Below are positions 17,025-24,886 of a DNA stretch of 64,000 nucleotides, one piece after another (positions within the stretch are counted from its first letter, which is position 1; each line of letters begins with the position of its first letter). The stretch covers positions 62,001 through 126,000 of the forward strand of contig NZ_JAACFT010000007.1 in assembly GCF_029051685.1 (NCBI RefSeq), read 5' to 3'. The translations under genes and the position numbers were made by a program. The notes under the pieces were generated by a model that worked only from the letters and a program-made list of their open reading frames with translations, made no database searches and was not told where the DNA came from. Source of the stretch: Bradyrhizobium sp. CSA207 (GTDB lineage: Bacteria > Pseudomonadota > Alphaproteobacteria > Rhizobiales > Xanthobacteraceae).

Positions 17025-17977
17025 TGCATGCGCCGGTGATCTTCGCTTGGGAGGACAGCCGTCCCGAAGCGGAAGGAATCGCCGGATGCCTGGGCACCAG
17101 CCTGGCGGAACATGAAGAAAGGGCATTTGAGGACGGCGAGCGCAAGATGAGGCCGCTGGCAGACACACGCGGGCGGGATGCACTCATTATCCAGTCGTTA
17201 TATGACGGGCCATCGCGCGGCGTGCACGACAAGCTCTGCGATGTCTTACTCTTCGCGGGCACTCTGAAGGATTCCGGGGCGGCGCGCGTGATCTTGATCG
17301 CGCCCTATCTTTGCTACGCGCGGCAGGACCGGCGCACGAAACCTGGAGAGGCGCTGTCCTTGCGGTATATTGCTCAACTCATCGAAGCCGCCGGGGTGGA
17401 CGCTATCGTGACGCTGGACGTGCACAATCCCGCCGCGTTCGAGAACGCATTTCGGATACCGGCGGTGAACGTAGAATGTGCCGAGCTCTTCGCCACGCAT
17501 TTCGGCAAAGCTCTCGCCGACCAGGATATCGAAGTCATTTCGCCCGATATTGGTGGGGTGAAACGCGCCGAACAGTTCCGCGATGCCCTCAGCACGACCA
17601 TGAATGAAGATGTCGAATTGGGCGCGCTGGGCAAACGGCGACTGGATCACATCGTCAGCGCCGAAGAGATTCCAAGCGGCGTCCGCGAACGGACCGTGGT
17701 CATCTTTGACGATATGATCGCCAGCGGCTCGACCATGCTGCGCGCCGTGAAAGCCTGCCGCCGGGGCGGCGCGGCCTATGTCATCCTGGCGGCCACACAT
17801 GGCCTGTTCCTTCCCGGCGCGCAGAAGCTGGTTGCGAGCGGCTTGGTCGATCGGATCATTATCTCGGATACGATACCACCCTTCCGTCTCGACGCCGGCT
17901 TGGTAGCGGAGAAGGTCACGATCCTCTCCGCGAGCCAATCGATCGCAGACGGTATTCGCAGCATAGTCGCCGCGTAG
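17024..17977 (+). CDS. Ribose-phosphate pyrophosphokinase (PRPP synthetase) paralogue
   Basis: 317 residues. It should make PRPP from ribose 5-phosphate and ATP. Conserved parts: FEDGERKMRPL, the RQDRRTKPGEALSLRYIAQL ATP-site stretch, VTLDVHNPAAFENAF, SPDIGGVKRAEQF, and the PRPP loop VVIFDDMIASGSTML. The loop reads DDMIASGST where the housekeeping enzyme has DDMIDTGGT, so this is a divergent paralogue and not the usual prs. It is coupled to the microprotein upstream and lies 1 kb from a phosphoribosyltransferase fusion gene on the other strand, which would use its product. Confidence 0.8.
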   Translation: MHAPVIFAWEDSRPEAEGIAGCLGTSLAEHEERAFEDGERKMRPLADTRGRDALIIQSLYDGPSRGVHDKLCDVLLFAGTLKDSGAARVILIAPYLCYARQDRRTKPGEALSLRYIAQLIEAAGVDAIVTLDVHNPAAFENAFRIPAVNVECAELFATHFGKALADQDIEVISPDIGGVKRAEQFRDALSTTMNEDVELGALGKRRLDHIVSAEEIPSGVRERTVVIFDDMIASGSTMLRAVKACRRGGAAYVILAATHGLFLPGAQKLVASGLVDRIIISDTIPPFRLDAGLVAEKVTILSASQSIADGIRSIVAA

Positions 17978-18015
17978 GCGTCCTGGCCTGAGTCCGATGG
18001 TTGGTGCTTGCAGTG

Positions 18016-18183
18016 CTATTGCGCATTGCCGTGGCTAGGCCGCGATCGTTCGAGCGAGTCCAACGCGGCGTCGATCTGTTCAAGCAGGCGCTGAATTTCG
18101 TCCCGCTCGTTCGGGCCGGGATTGTCCTGCAGCCGCTCCAATAGCTGTTGCTTTCGGGCAAGCAGGGTCGCAACCGTCGTCAT
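18016..18183 (-). CDS. Small coiled-coil hypothetical protein, 55 residues
   Basis: A short acidic/basic helical protein (ATLLARKQQLLERLQDNPGP then NERDEIQRLLEQIDAALDSL). GGAGG lies ten bases before ATG 18183, supporting translation. The heptad-like Leu/Ile spacing suggests a helical hairpin. It is convergent with the PRPP synthetase gene and cotranscribed with or just downstream of the CBS gene. No family recognised. Confidence 0.6.
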   Translation of the reverse strand: MTTVATLLARKQQLLERLQDNPGPNERDEIQRLLEQIDAALDSLERSRPSHGNAQ

Positions 18184-18309
18184 CGGATGATATCCTCCAC
18201 GTTTGCCTTGTGGCGCGTTCGATCGATGTTGCGACTTGACGTTCGCCAGGAGCGCTCTCCTCGGCTGTGCCGCGAACGCTCCCAACAAATCTCTAGCTTA
18301 GCTCGTGCT

Positions 18310-18750
18310 TTAGCCGGTGACCGCGCCCGCATGTTGTCCGCCAGGCTGGGAGATTCCGTTCAGGGCGATCGCCGCGCAGTCATCCGGCGCTGAAAGCGCG
18401 ATGTCGCTGAGCGCAATGATTCCGACGAGGCGCTTGTCGCGATTGATCACTGGTAGCCGCCGCACCTGAATGTCGGCCATGTTACGCGTGACCTCCGCGA
18501 TATCCTGGTCCTCAAAGCAGTATTTGACATCGATTGTCATGATATCGCGGACCAGCGTGTCCGGGCCTCGGCCCATGGCGACGCCGCGCGTGGTGATGTC
18601 GCGATCGGAGATCATTCCCACCAGTCGATCGTTGTCGGCCACCGGCAGGAGCCCGACATTGAGTGCGGTCATCGCTTCGGCTGCATCTCTGGTGCTATCT
18701 TGCGGAGCACAAAGCTGCACGTTGGGGGTCATTGCATCGCGAACTTTCAT
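18310..18750 (-). CDS. CBS-domain pair protein
   Basis: 146 residues made of two CBS domains: residues 1-62 (MTPNVQLCAPQDSTRDAAEA, then LLPVADNDRLVGMISDRDI) and 65-125 (IMTIDVKYCFEDQDIAEVTR, then RRLPVINRDKRLVGIIALSDI). Such pairs bind adenine nucleotides and sense energy state. GGAGG precedes ATG 18750. It lies between the PRPP synthetase and the hydrolase-phosphoribosyltransferase gene, the kind of neighbourhood where an adenylate sensor would fit (inference). The last 20 residues are unstructured. Confidence 0.85.
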   Translation of the reverse strand: MKVRDAMTPNVQLCAPQDSTRDAAEAMTALNVGLLPVADNDRLVGMISDRDITTRGVAMGRGPDTLVRDIMTIDVKYCFEDQDIAEVTRNMADIQVRRLPVINRDKRLVGIIALSDIALSAPDDCAAIALNGISQPGGQHAGAVTG

Positions 18751-18924
18751 TGAGCCCTCCTTTGGTTCCGCTTGCTGGAGCTACATGTCGGTTTGCGCTC
18801 CCGCCAAACGGCGGGACGCGCCTCATCGTCCACTGCGCTTGGGCGACATCCTTGAGACGGGAATAGAGTCCATCGGTCAGATATCCGAACTTTGAGTCCC
18901 GGCCGTGCGAAATTCCGGGAGACA

Positions 18925-20253
18925 TCATGGGCCCTCGCGCAAATGGCTGCGCACCTTCGAACGGTGCAACAGTTCGACCACCTCCTGATCTGAAGTCTGG
19001 CCGAAATCCCGGTAATTCAAGCCGACGGCATAGAATGGATCAGGGGTGACCAGGCAAATGATTTCGTCCGCATCAGAATTGAGATCGGCAAGGGACTCTT
19101 TTGGTGCGACCGGCACAGCAAGCACCAGGCGGCTTGGCTTTGCTTTGGCGAGCGCCTTCAGGACCGCTTTTACAGTTCCGCCGGTCGCGATCCCGTCATC
19201 GATCACGATGGCCGTCCGTCCGGCAACATCGAGCGGCGGCTCGCCATTCCGGTAGAGGTGGCGGCGGCGCTCGATCTCAGCCAATTGACGGGATGTCTCC
19301 GCCTCCAGATAGGCTCTGCCCGGCTGGAGCGTGCGAACGATCTCGTCATTCAAGACGACTTGCGCGTGGGCGCCGTCGACCACAGCGCCAAGTCCAAGCT
19401 CCTTGTGGCCGGGCGCACCGATCTTGCGCACGAGCGCGACGTCGAGCGGCGCGTTCAGGGCCTGCGCCACCTCGAAAGCGACGGGTACGCCGCCGCGCGG
19501 CAGCGCGAGTATCACCGGGTGTTGGTCCTTGTATTTCATGAGAAGCGGCGCGAGCCGTTGCCCAGCCTCGCGCCGGTCCGCGAACACCATATCGTCCGGC
19601 GCGCTCTGCAATGGCGAAGACAAGAATCGGCCGAACCATCGCTTGGCGTGTTGCATGACCTGCTCCAGAGTGCCGGGTTCTTCGAAAAGGTGGCTCGCCG
19701 CCGGCACAATGACGAGGTCTTTCTCGCACGAAAGTCGCTCGAGGGCGGCCTGGTTGAGCGGAATTACCCGCCGATCGGCACTGCCGACGATCAGCAGTGT
19801 CGGCGCGCTCACGGCCTGCAATGCCTCACCGGCAAGATCCGGGCGGCCGCCGCGTGAAACAATTGCCGCGACGTTCTGCCCTTCGGCGGCCGCCACCAGG
19901 GCCGCCGCCGCACCCGTGCTTGCCCCGAAATAGCCGAGGGGCAGTGAACCCAATTCGGGCTGATTGCGGCTCCACTCGGCAGCTTCGGCCAGTCGGAATG
20001 CCAGCAGCCTGATGTTGAAAACATTGCGACGGTCCCGCTCTTCCTCGACCGTGAGAAGGTCCAGCAAGAGGGTGGCCAGACCGGCCTGGCGAAGTCCCGC
20101 CGCCACCTGATTGTTGCGCGGGCTCATCCGGCCGCTGCCGCTACCATGGGCGAAGATCACGATGCCGGTTGCGTTGTTGGGCACACCAAGAATGCCCGCA
20201 AGGCGGTGCTGCCCGATTGAGGCTTCGCTGAGTTGGTCTTTTTCGGCCATCAT
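18925..20253 (-). CDS. Fusion of alpha/beta hydrolase and phosphoribosyltransferase
   Basis: 442 residues, two domains. Residues 1-215 form a dienelactone-hydrolase-like alpha/beta hydrolase: IVIFAHGSGSGR oxyanion turn, nucleophile GASTG, Asp in IVGSADRRV and His in ASHLFEEPG. Residues 222-442 form a type I phosphoribosyltransferase: VILALPRGGVPVAFEVAQAL, VRKIGAPGHKELGLGAV and the PRPP loop TAIVIDDGIATGGT. Both active sites look intact. A truncated erythromycin-esterase gene ends 2 bases upstream (TGATCATG), so they were one operon. The acceptor base or product is unknown; family members are often mis-labelled as purine enzymes. Confidence 0.85.
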   Translation of the reverse strand: MMAEKDQLSEASIGQHRLAGILGVPNNATGIVIFAHGSGSGRMSPRNNQVAAGLRQAGLATLLLDLLTVEEERDRRNVFNIRLLAFRLAEAAEWSRNQPELGSLPLGYFGASTGAAAALVAAAEGQNVAAIVSRGGRPDLAGEALQAVSAPTLLIVGSADRRVIPLNQAALERLSCEKDLVIVPAASHLFEEPGTLEQVMQHAKRWFGRFLSSPLQSAPDDMVFADRREAGQRLAPLLMKYKDQHPVILALPRGGVPVAFEVAQALNAPLDVALVRKIGAPGHKELGLGAVVDGAHAQVVLNDEIVRTLQPGRAYLEAETSRQLAEIERRRHLYRNGEPPLDVAGRTAIVIDDGIATGGTVKAVLKALAKAKPSRLVLAVPVAPKESLADLNSDADEIICLVTPDPFYAVGLNYRDFGQTSDQEVVELLHRSKVRSHLREGP

Positions 20254-20255
20254 GA

Positions 20256-20492
20256 TCAGAACCCGAACGGATACGTTTCTGCGGCGCCTTTGGCGCGCGC
20301 CCGGTAAAATTGCGATGTGCCATGCGTCGATTCACCGAGCAGAACGACCTTTGCGCGAGCAAACCGGTCGAAATAGGGGCCGAAATCGTCGTGTTCTGGT
20401 GCAGGGAGATGCTCACCCGCTCGATGCAGGAGCTCGATCAATTCGCGCTCGGTCCGCTCGCGAATGCGCTCGGCTGCTGGTGAGAGGGCCAT
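20256..20492 (-). pseudogene. Erythromycin-esterase family gene, truncated after 65 codons
   Basis: The 78-residue frame begins like a full esterase-family protein: ERELIELLHRAGEHLPAPEH, GPYFDRFARAKVVLLGESTH, then GTSQFYRARA. The family normally continues for about 350 more residues containing the second His/Glu active-site region. Here the frame switches to KGAAETYPFGF and stops two bases before the hydrolase-phosphoribosyltransferase gene. A deletion removing most of the gene is the simplest reading. Family members often sit with, or are fused to, phosphoribosyltransferases, which fits this position. Confidence 0.7.
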
Positions 20493-20764
20493 GCGGAATT
20501 CCTTCCGTAATGGTGGTTCGGCGGTACATCAGCGTTACCCGCACCCAGAGCGGATCGATCGGCAAAGCCGACGATCGCCGTCCTTCATGTGCGCAACTCA
20601 CCCCGCTCTTGGACGTTCCTTCGCATCAGCCGGAGGAAGCCGATGCTCGCAAGCTCCCACACTTTGGCGTACTTCATCTGGAACCGAGCACCCCCCCGAA
20701 TATTGGACTCAATGGAGTTTCCAGCCGACCCGAGTTTGGGTGGGTTCAGATGAGGTTTTGTGCC

Positions 20765-21283
20765 ATGCGTTTTCGGCTGGAATGCTTGTGCGCGGTTTTC
20801 CTGCTATGCGCGTCGGTTGCGCCAATAGCAGCGACGGAAGCTCGGCCCGGGCAATTCCGTGCGAGGCAATTGATTGCTGGAGACGGCCATCACATCGACC
20901 CCGGCGGTTTGTTATTCCATGGAAATTACTGTGGCCCGGGCAACCGACCCGGAACTCGGCCCGTTGACGCTCTGGATGCTGCTTGTATGCGCCACGATGC
21001 CTGCGGCCGTTTCAATGGCGTTCCGAGCTGCGCTTGCAACGCAAGACTTCAATATGAAGCAGCGTCAATCGCGCGCGATCCCGCACAACCGCCGGATATT
21101 CAGTTCTTGGCCTCCTTTACAGCAGCCGGAGCGAGCTTATTGCTGTGCCAGCCGCCTTCACAAGTTTACCGAGATCCGTTCGGCCGATCGGCGCAAGGCA
21201 ATCGGTTGACAAACGGGTTCTGGACGACCGATCCATTTCGGGTAGGTGGTGATGACCCGAAAGATCATTATTCGACACGCTGA
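20765..21283 (+). CDS. Secreted phospholipase A2-like protein
   Basis: 172 residues. A signal peptide (MRFRLECLCAVFLLCASVA, cleavage near AATEA) precedes a small Cys-rich domain. HGNYCGPGN (52-60) matches the calcium loop and VDALDAACMRHDACG (67-81) the catalytic His-Asp helix of secreted PLA2 enzymes; H77 and D78 would be the active pair. C90/C91 (SCACN) add further disulfides. TGAGG nine bases upstream favours ATG 20765 over 20750. Expected role: calcium-dependent sn-2 ester cleavage of phospholipids outside the cytoplasm. It has no obvious operon partner and is divergent from the esterase relic. Confidence 0.65.
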   Translation: MRFRLECLCAVFLLCASVAPIAATEARPGQFRARQLIAGDGHHIDPGGLLFHGNYCGPGNRPGTRPVDALDAACMRHDACGRFNGVPSCACNARLQYEAASIARDPAQPPDIQFLASFTAAGASLLLCQPPSQVYRDPFGRSAQGNRLTNGFWTTDPFRVGGDDPKDHYSTR

Positions 21284-21414
21284 ATGGGCGGGTACGCGCG
21301 GGCCACGATCTTGCTGCGGTGTTCGTGGGACGCCTAGCCGCATCACCCTGCTGGAACCAAGTGCCATTTGGCGACTTCAGGACACATCTGCGACGTCGGT
21401 GAAGGCGAGACATC

Positions 21415-21648
21415 ATGGCGACATGTGAAACCTGCGGCAATGACTATGACAAGACCTTTCAGGTCTCGATGAACGGCAAAGCGCATACGTTCGATAGCTT
21501 CGAATGCGCTATTCACGCGCTCGCGCCGACCTGCGATCATTGTGGAATCCGTATCGTCGGACACGGCCTGGAGAAGGCGGGTACCTTTTTCTGTTGCGAG
21601 CATTGCGCCCAAGGCGAGGGTGTCAAAGGCCTGCGTGATCGAATCTAG
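21415..21648 (+). CDS. Small cysteine-rich metal-binding protein
   Basis: 77 residues with CxxC pairs at CETCG and CDHCG and a third group FFCCEHC, plus single Cys/His residues (FECAIHA). The pattern fits a zinc-ribbon or bacterial-metallothionein-like protein that binds zinc or similar ions in the cytoplasm. No signal peptide. Several rhizobial genomes carry near-identical small proteins without assigned function. AAGGCGAG upstream of ATG 21415 is an acceptable ribosome site. The gene stands alone. Confidence 0.75.
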   Translation: MATCETCGNDYDKTFQVSMNGKAHTFDSFECAIHALAPTCDHCGIRIVGHGLEKAGTFFCCEHCAQGEGVKGLRDRI

Positions 21649-21838
21649 CCCGCGCCAGTGGTTGTATCGGGATCTCTGATTTTCCGGGACCGATCTGTGG
21701 GCACCAGTGGTCGAACAAATTCGCGCCGTACCGGGAACGGTAACCAGCGCGCTCCGTTGGTTAGCTAGTGAGCGGTCAATGGAATGACAAGCCAAACCCG
21801 AGAGGAATGGTAAGTCAAACCAAAGATCGGTTCACAAG

Positions 21839-21881
21839 CCCCGTCAGCTTACTTCGGTAACTGGCGGGGTCGTTTGTTTTT
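21839..21881 (+). terminator. Strong hairpin with TTCG loop and T-rich tail
   Basis: CCCCGTCAG (21839-21847) pairs with CTGGCGGGG (21861-21869) with one G-U pair; inside, TTAC and GTAA close a TTCG tetraloop. The tail TCGTTTGTTTTT follows on the plus strand. It could terminate transcription from the Cys-rich gene about 190 bases upstream, or shield the convergent malonate operon. Confidence 0.7.
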
Positions 21882-21939
21882 GCGAAACTTCCAATCACGC
21901 TCATTTTTCCCCACACACATGAATCCCGGGGGATGGCCT

Positions 21940-23463
21940 TCACTCGACTTTGGCTGAATAGAGATCGGCAAAACGCTCGCGCAGCAGGTTCTTCTGGATC
22001 TTGCCCATGGCGTTCCGGGGTAGCGCATCCACGAAGATGATGCGTTTGGGCTGCTTGAATTTTGCCAGTCGTCCGGAAAGCGCCGCCAGGATGGCGCGTT
22101 CGTCCACCGATGAGCCGGCCTTCCGGACGACGGCAGCGGTGACGCCTTCGCCAAAGTCGGCGTGCGGCACGCCGACGACCGCGCTTTCAAACACGCCTTG
22201 GATGGCGTCGATTTCCGTCTCGATCTCCTTCGGGTAGACATTGAAGCCGCCGGTGATGATGAGATCCTTGCCCCGCCCAACGATGTACAGATAGCCGTTC
22301 GCATCGAGCTTGCCGAGGTCGCCGGTGATGAAGAAGCCGTCAGCGCGGAATTCGGCAGCGGTCTTGTCCGGCATGTTCCAGTAGCCGGCAAAGACGTTTG
22401 GTCCTCTAACCTCGATCATGCCGACCTCGTTCGTCGGCAGCACGGCACCGCTCTCGGGATCCGTGATGCGGACGTCGATGGCGGGCAGCGGGCGACCGAC
22501 CGAACCCGGAATGCGCGGACCGTCATAGGGATTGGAGGCGATCATGCCCGTTTCGGTCATGCCGTAGCGTTCGAGGATCTCGTGACCGGTCCTGTCGTTC
22601 CAGGCGCGGTGGGTCTCCGCCAATAGCGGCGCGGAGCCAGCAACAAACAGCCTCATATATGCGGTCGTGTGCTCGCTCAAATTCTGGCTCTGGAGCAAGC
22701 GAACATAGAAAGTCGGCACGCCCATCAGAACGGTCGATCGCGCCATCGCCGCGACAATCCGCTCTGCGTCGAACTTCTGCATGAAGATCATTCGCGCACG
22801 CGCGGCGAATGTCACGTTGCCGGCCACGAACAGCCCGTGAATATGATAGATCGGCAGAGCGTGGATCAGCACGTCGCGTTGCGTATAGCGCCATTGCTCG
22901 ACCAGCGTCAGCGCGTTCGAGACCAGATTGCCATGCGTCAGCATCGCGCCCTTTGATCGGCCGGTCGTGCCCGAGGTGTAGAGAATCGCCGCCAAATCGT
23001 CCTTCGCGCGCGGCACCGTGTCGAAAGCCGCCGGAAAGCCAGCTGCGGCATCGACCAGGGACCCGTGCCCGTCCTGATCGAGCGTCTCGACACGTCCGCT
23101 TGTCTTCGCGGCAATGGCGCGCAGGTCGGCTGCTTCCTTGGGGTCGCATACGATCAGGCTCGGCTGCGCATCGCGGATGAAGTATTCAGTTTCGGCCGGC
23201 GTATAGGCGGTATTGAGCGGCAGATAGACGGCACCGGAGCGGAGCGTCGCAAGATAAAGTGCGACAGCCTCGACGGATTTCTCCACCTTGGCCGCGACAC
23301 GGTGGTTCGGACCGATGCCGTGGCTGGCGAGCAAATTCGCGAACCTGCCGGTAAGCGCGGCGAGCTCCGCGTAGGTCAGGGTGGCGCCGTCGTCCTTCTC
23401 GATGCAGATGGACTGATCCGAGTGCGCGGAGCCAAGCAGGCGGTCGTACAAATTCCAGGTCAT
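21940..23463 (-). CDS. matB: Malonyl-CoA synthetase
   Basis: 507 residues of the ANL adenylating family. It joins malonate to CoA using ATP. The P-loop is ILYTSGTTGRSKGAMLTHGN, with core motifs LERYGMTETGM and GDLGKLDANGYLYIVGRGKD and the C-terminal catalytic lysine in PRNAMGKIQKNLL. Assignment as malonate-specific rests on overall MatB likeness and on the adjacent malonyl-CoA decarboxylase and TRAP transporter. Its ATG overlaps the matA stop (ATGA, 23460-23463), giving coupled translation. It is the last gene of the operon. Confidence 0.93.
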   Translation of the reverse strand: MTWNLYDRLLGSAHSDQSICIEKDDGATLTYAELAALTGRFANLLASHGIGPNHRVAAKVEKSVEAVALYLATLRSGAVYLPLNTAYTPAETEYFIRDAQPSLIVCDPKEAADLRAIAAKTSGRVETLDQDGHGSLVDAAAGFPAAFDTVPRAKDDLAAILYTSGTTGRSKGAMLTHGNLVSNALTLVEQWRYTQRDVLIHALPIYHIHGLFVAGNVTFAARARMIFMQKFDAERIVAAMARSTVLMGVPTFYVRLLQSQNLSEHTTAYMRLFVAGSAPLLAETHRAWNDRTGHEILERYGMTETGMIASNPYDGPRIPGSVGRPLPAIDVRITDPESGAVLPTNEVGMIEVRGPNVFAGYWNMPDKTAAEFRADGFFITGDLGKLDANGYLYIVGRGKDLIITGGFNVYPKEIETEIDAIQGVFESAVVGVPHADFGEGVTAAVVRKAGSSVDERAILAALSGRLAKFKQPKRIIFVDALPRNAMGKIQKNLLRERFADLYSAKVE

Positions 23464-24869
23464 GACGAGATCTTCCGCTGAGAGTTGGTCTGTGAGCTCG
23501 GCACAAGGTCGCGGGACGACAGCTTGGCGCGGAGCGCCTTCTTCACCTTGTCGGAGGCCACGACAGCGCCGTGCTCCGCGAACGCTTCATGGTTCGCTTC
23601 GATATGGTCGAGTGCGTAGAGATAATTGACCATCAGGCCGTAGGATTGCTTGATGCCCTTGGGCGAAGCATCGCCGAGGAAATTCAGCCGCTCCAGGCGC
23701 GCGCCGTTGCCGAGATGAAAGCGGGCGACCGGATCGACCGGCTTGCCTGACGGCAGTTTCGCCTTCAGGAAGTAATAGGCGGCGAGGGCGGTGATGGCCT
23801 CTTTTGCCTGCGCGATGTCGCCGCCGTCATCGAGCGCAGTCAGTGCACGCCTCGTGTCCTCGTCGATGGCGCTGGAGGCCTCGGTCTTGAGCTCGCGCCG
23901 GACCCAGCCGGCAAAGCCGGGAACGGGCGACAGGGTGACGAAGGTCTTCAAGTTCGGAAGCTCGCGGGCGAGGTCCTGGACCACTTGCTTGATCAGAAAA
24001 TTGCCGAAGGAGACGCCGGCGAGGCCCTTTTGCGTATTCGAGATCGAGTAGAATACGGCGGTCGTGGCGTCACGTGCCGCGATCGCCTGGCGCGATTTGT
24101 CGAGCAGCGGATTGATCGCGCCGGGAATCTCCTTCGTGAGTGCGACCTCCACGAAGATCAGCGGCTCGTCGACCAGCTGGGGATGAAAGAACGCGTAGCA
24201 GCGGCGATCGGGCGGCTCGAGCCGGCTGCGCAGATCGTCCCAGTCCTGGATGGCATGGACGGCTTCATACTTGATGATCTTTTCGAGGATGTTGGCCGAC
24301 GTCGTCCAGTCGATCGGCCGCAGCACGAGGAACCCCCTGTTGAACCAGGACGAAAATAGATGCACGAAATCGTCGTCGACCGGCTGGAGTTCGGGATGCT
24401 CGCGCAGGAGCGCAAGCAGGACCTCTCGCATGCGCACGAGCGAGGCCGTCCCGCCGGGTGCCAGATTGAGGCGGCGGATGAGCTCCTGCCGGCGCGGCTC
24501 CGCCGCGGCGTGAAGCGCCTCGAGCTTGCCGCCGTCGCCGTCCTCCTTGCGCTGGTAGGCGGCGATCGCGAGCTCGATCGCGCGGCGGTCCGGCCCGAAC
24601 CGGTCGGCGAGCGAGGAGAGAAATTTCAGCCGCTGCGGCTCGCCCGCCTGCTCGAAAGCCGCAAGCAGCGATTGCGCGATCGCGACGCCGGAGGCTTCGC
24701 CGCGTCGAGACAGCAGCGCCTCGCCCAGGATCTCGAGATCACGATCCTCGCCGACATTGCGTTCGGGCTTGATACCCAGGACCGCGCGACCACGTTGCGT
24801 CAAGGTGTCGATGAGCCCTTGCAGGAATTCAGGCGCCGTGATGCGGCCGGACCTCGTATCGTTCAGCAT
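23460..24869 (-). CDS. matA: Malonyl-CoA decarboxylase
   Basis: 469 residues, full length for the family. It converts malonyl-CoA to acetyl-CoA and CO2. An N-terminal helical domain precedes the GNAT-like catalytic domain with AVFYSISNTQKGLAGVSFGN, TLSPVPGF (catalytic Ser region) and FHLGNGARLERLNFLGD (catalytic His region). The next gene is matB, overlapping by four bases; the TRAP large subunit gene ends 17 bases upstream. Together they take imported malonate to acetyl-CoA. Confidence 0.95.
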   Translation of the reverse strand: MLNDTRSGRITAPEFLQGLIDTLTQRGRAVLGIKPERNVGEDRDLEILGEALLSRRGEASGVAIAQSLLAAFEQAGEPQRLKFLSSLADRFGPDRRAIELAIAAYQRKEDGDGGKLEALHAAAEPRRQELIRRLNLAPGGTASLVRMREVLLALLREHPELQPVDDDFVHLFSSWFNRGFLVLRPIDWTTSANILEKIIKYEAVHAIQDWDDLRSRLEPPDRRCYAFFHPQLVDEPLIFVEVALTKEIPGAINPLLDKSRQAIAARDATTAVFYSISNTQKGLAGVSFGNFLIKQVVQDLARELPNLKTFVTLSPVPGFAGWVRRELKTEASSAIDEDTRRALTALDDGGDIAQAKEAITALAAYYFLKAKLPSGKPVDPVARFHLGNGARLERLNFLGDASPKGIKQSYGLMVNYLYALDHIEANHEAFAEHGAVVASDKVKKALRAKLSSRDLVPSSQTNSQRKISS

Positions 24870-24886
24870 GGTTCATGCCTCCTCGG

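Noticed and set aside
21782-21824. Imperfect direct repeat (GAATGACAAGCCAAACC and GAATGGTAAGTCAAACC), a possible insertion-sequence end
   Set aside because: No transposase fragment, terminal inverted repeat or target duplication is visible.
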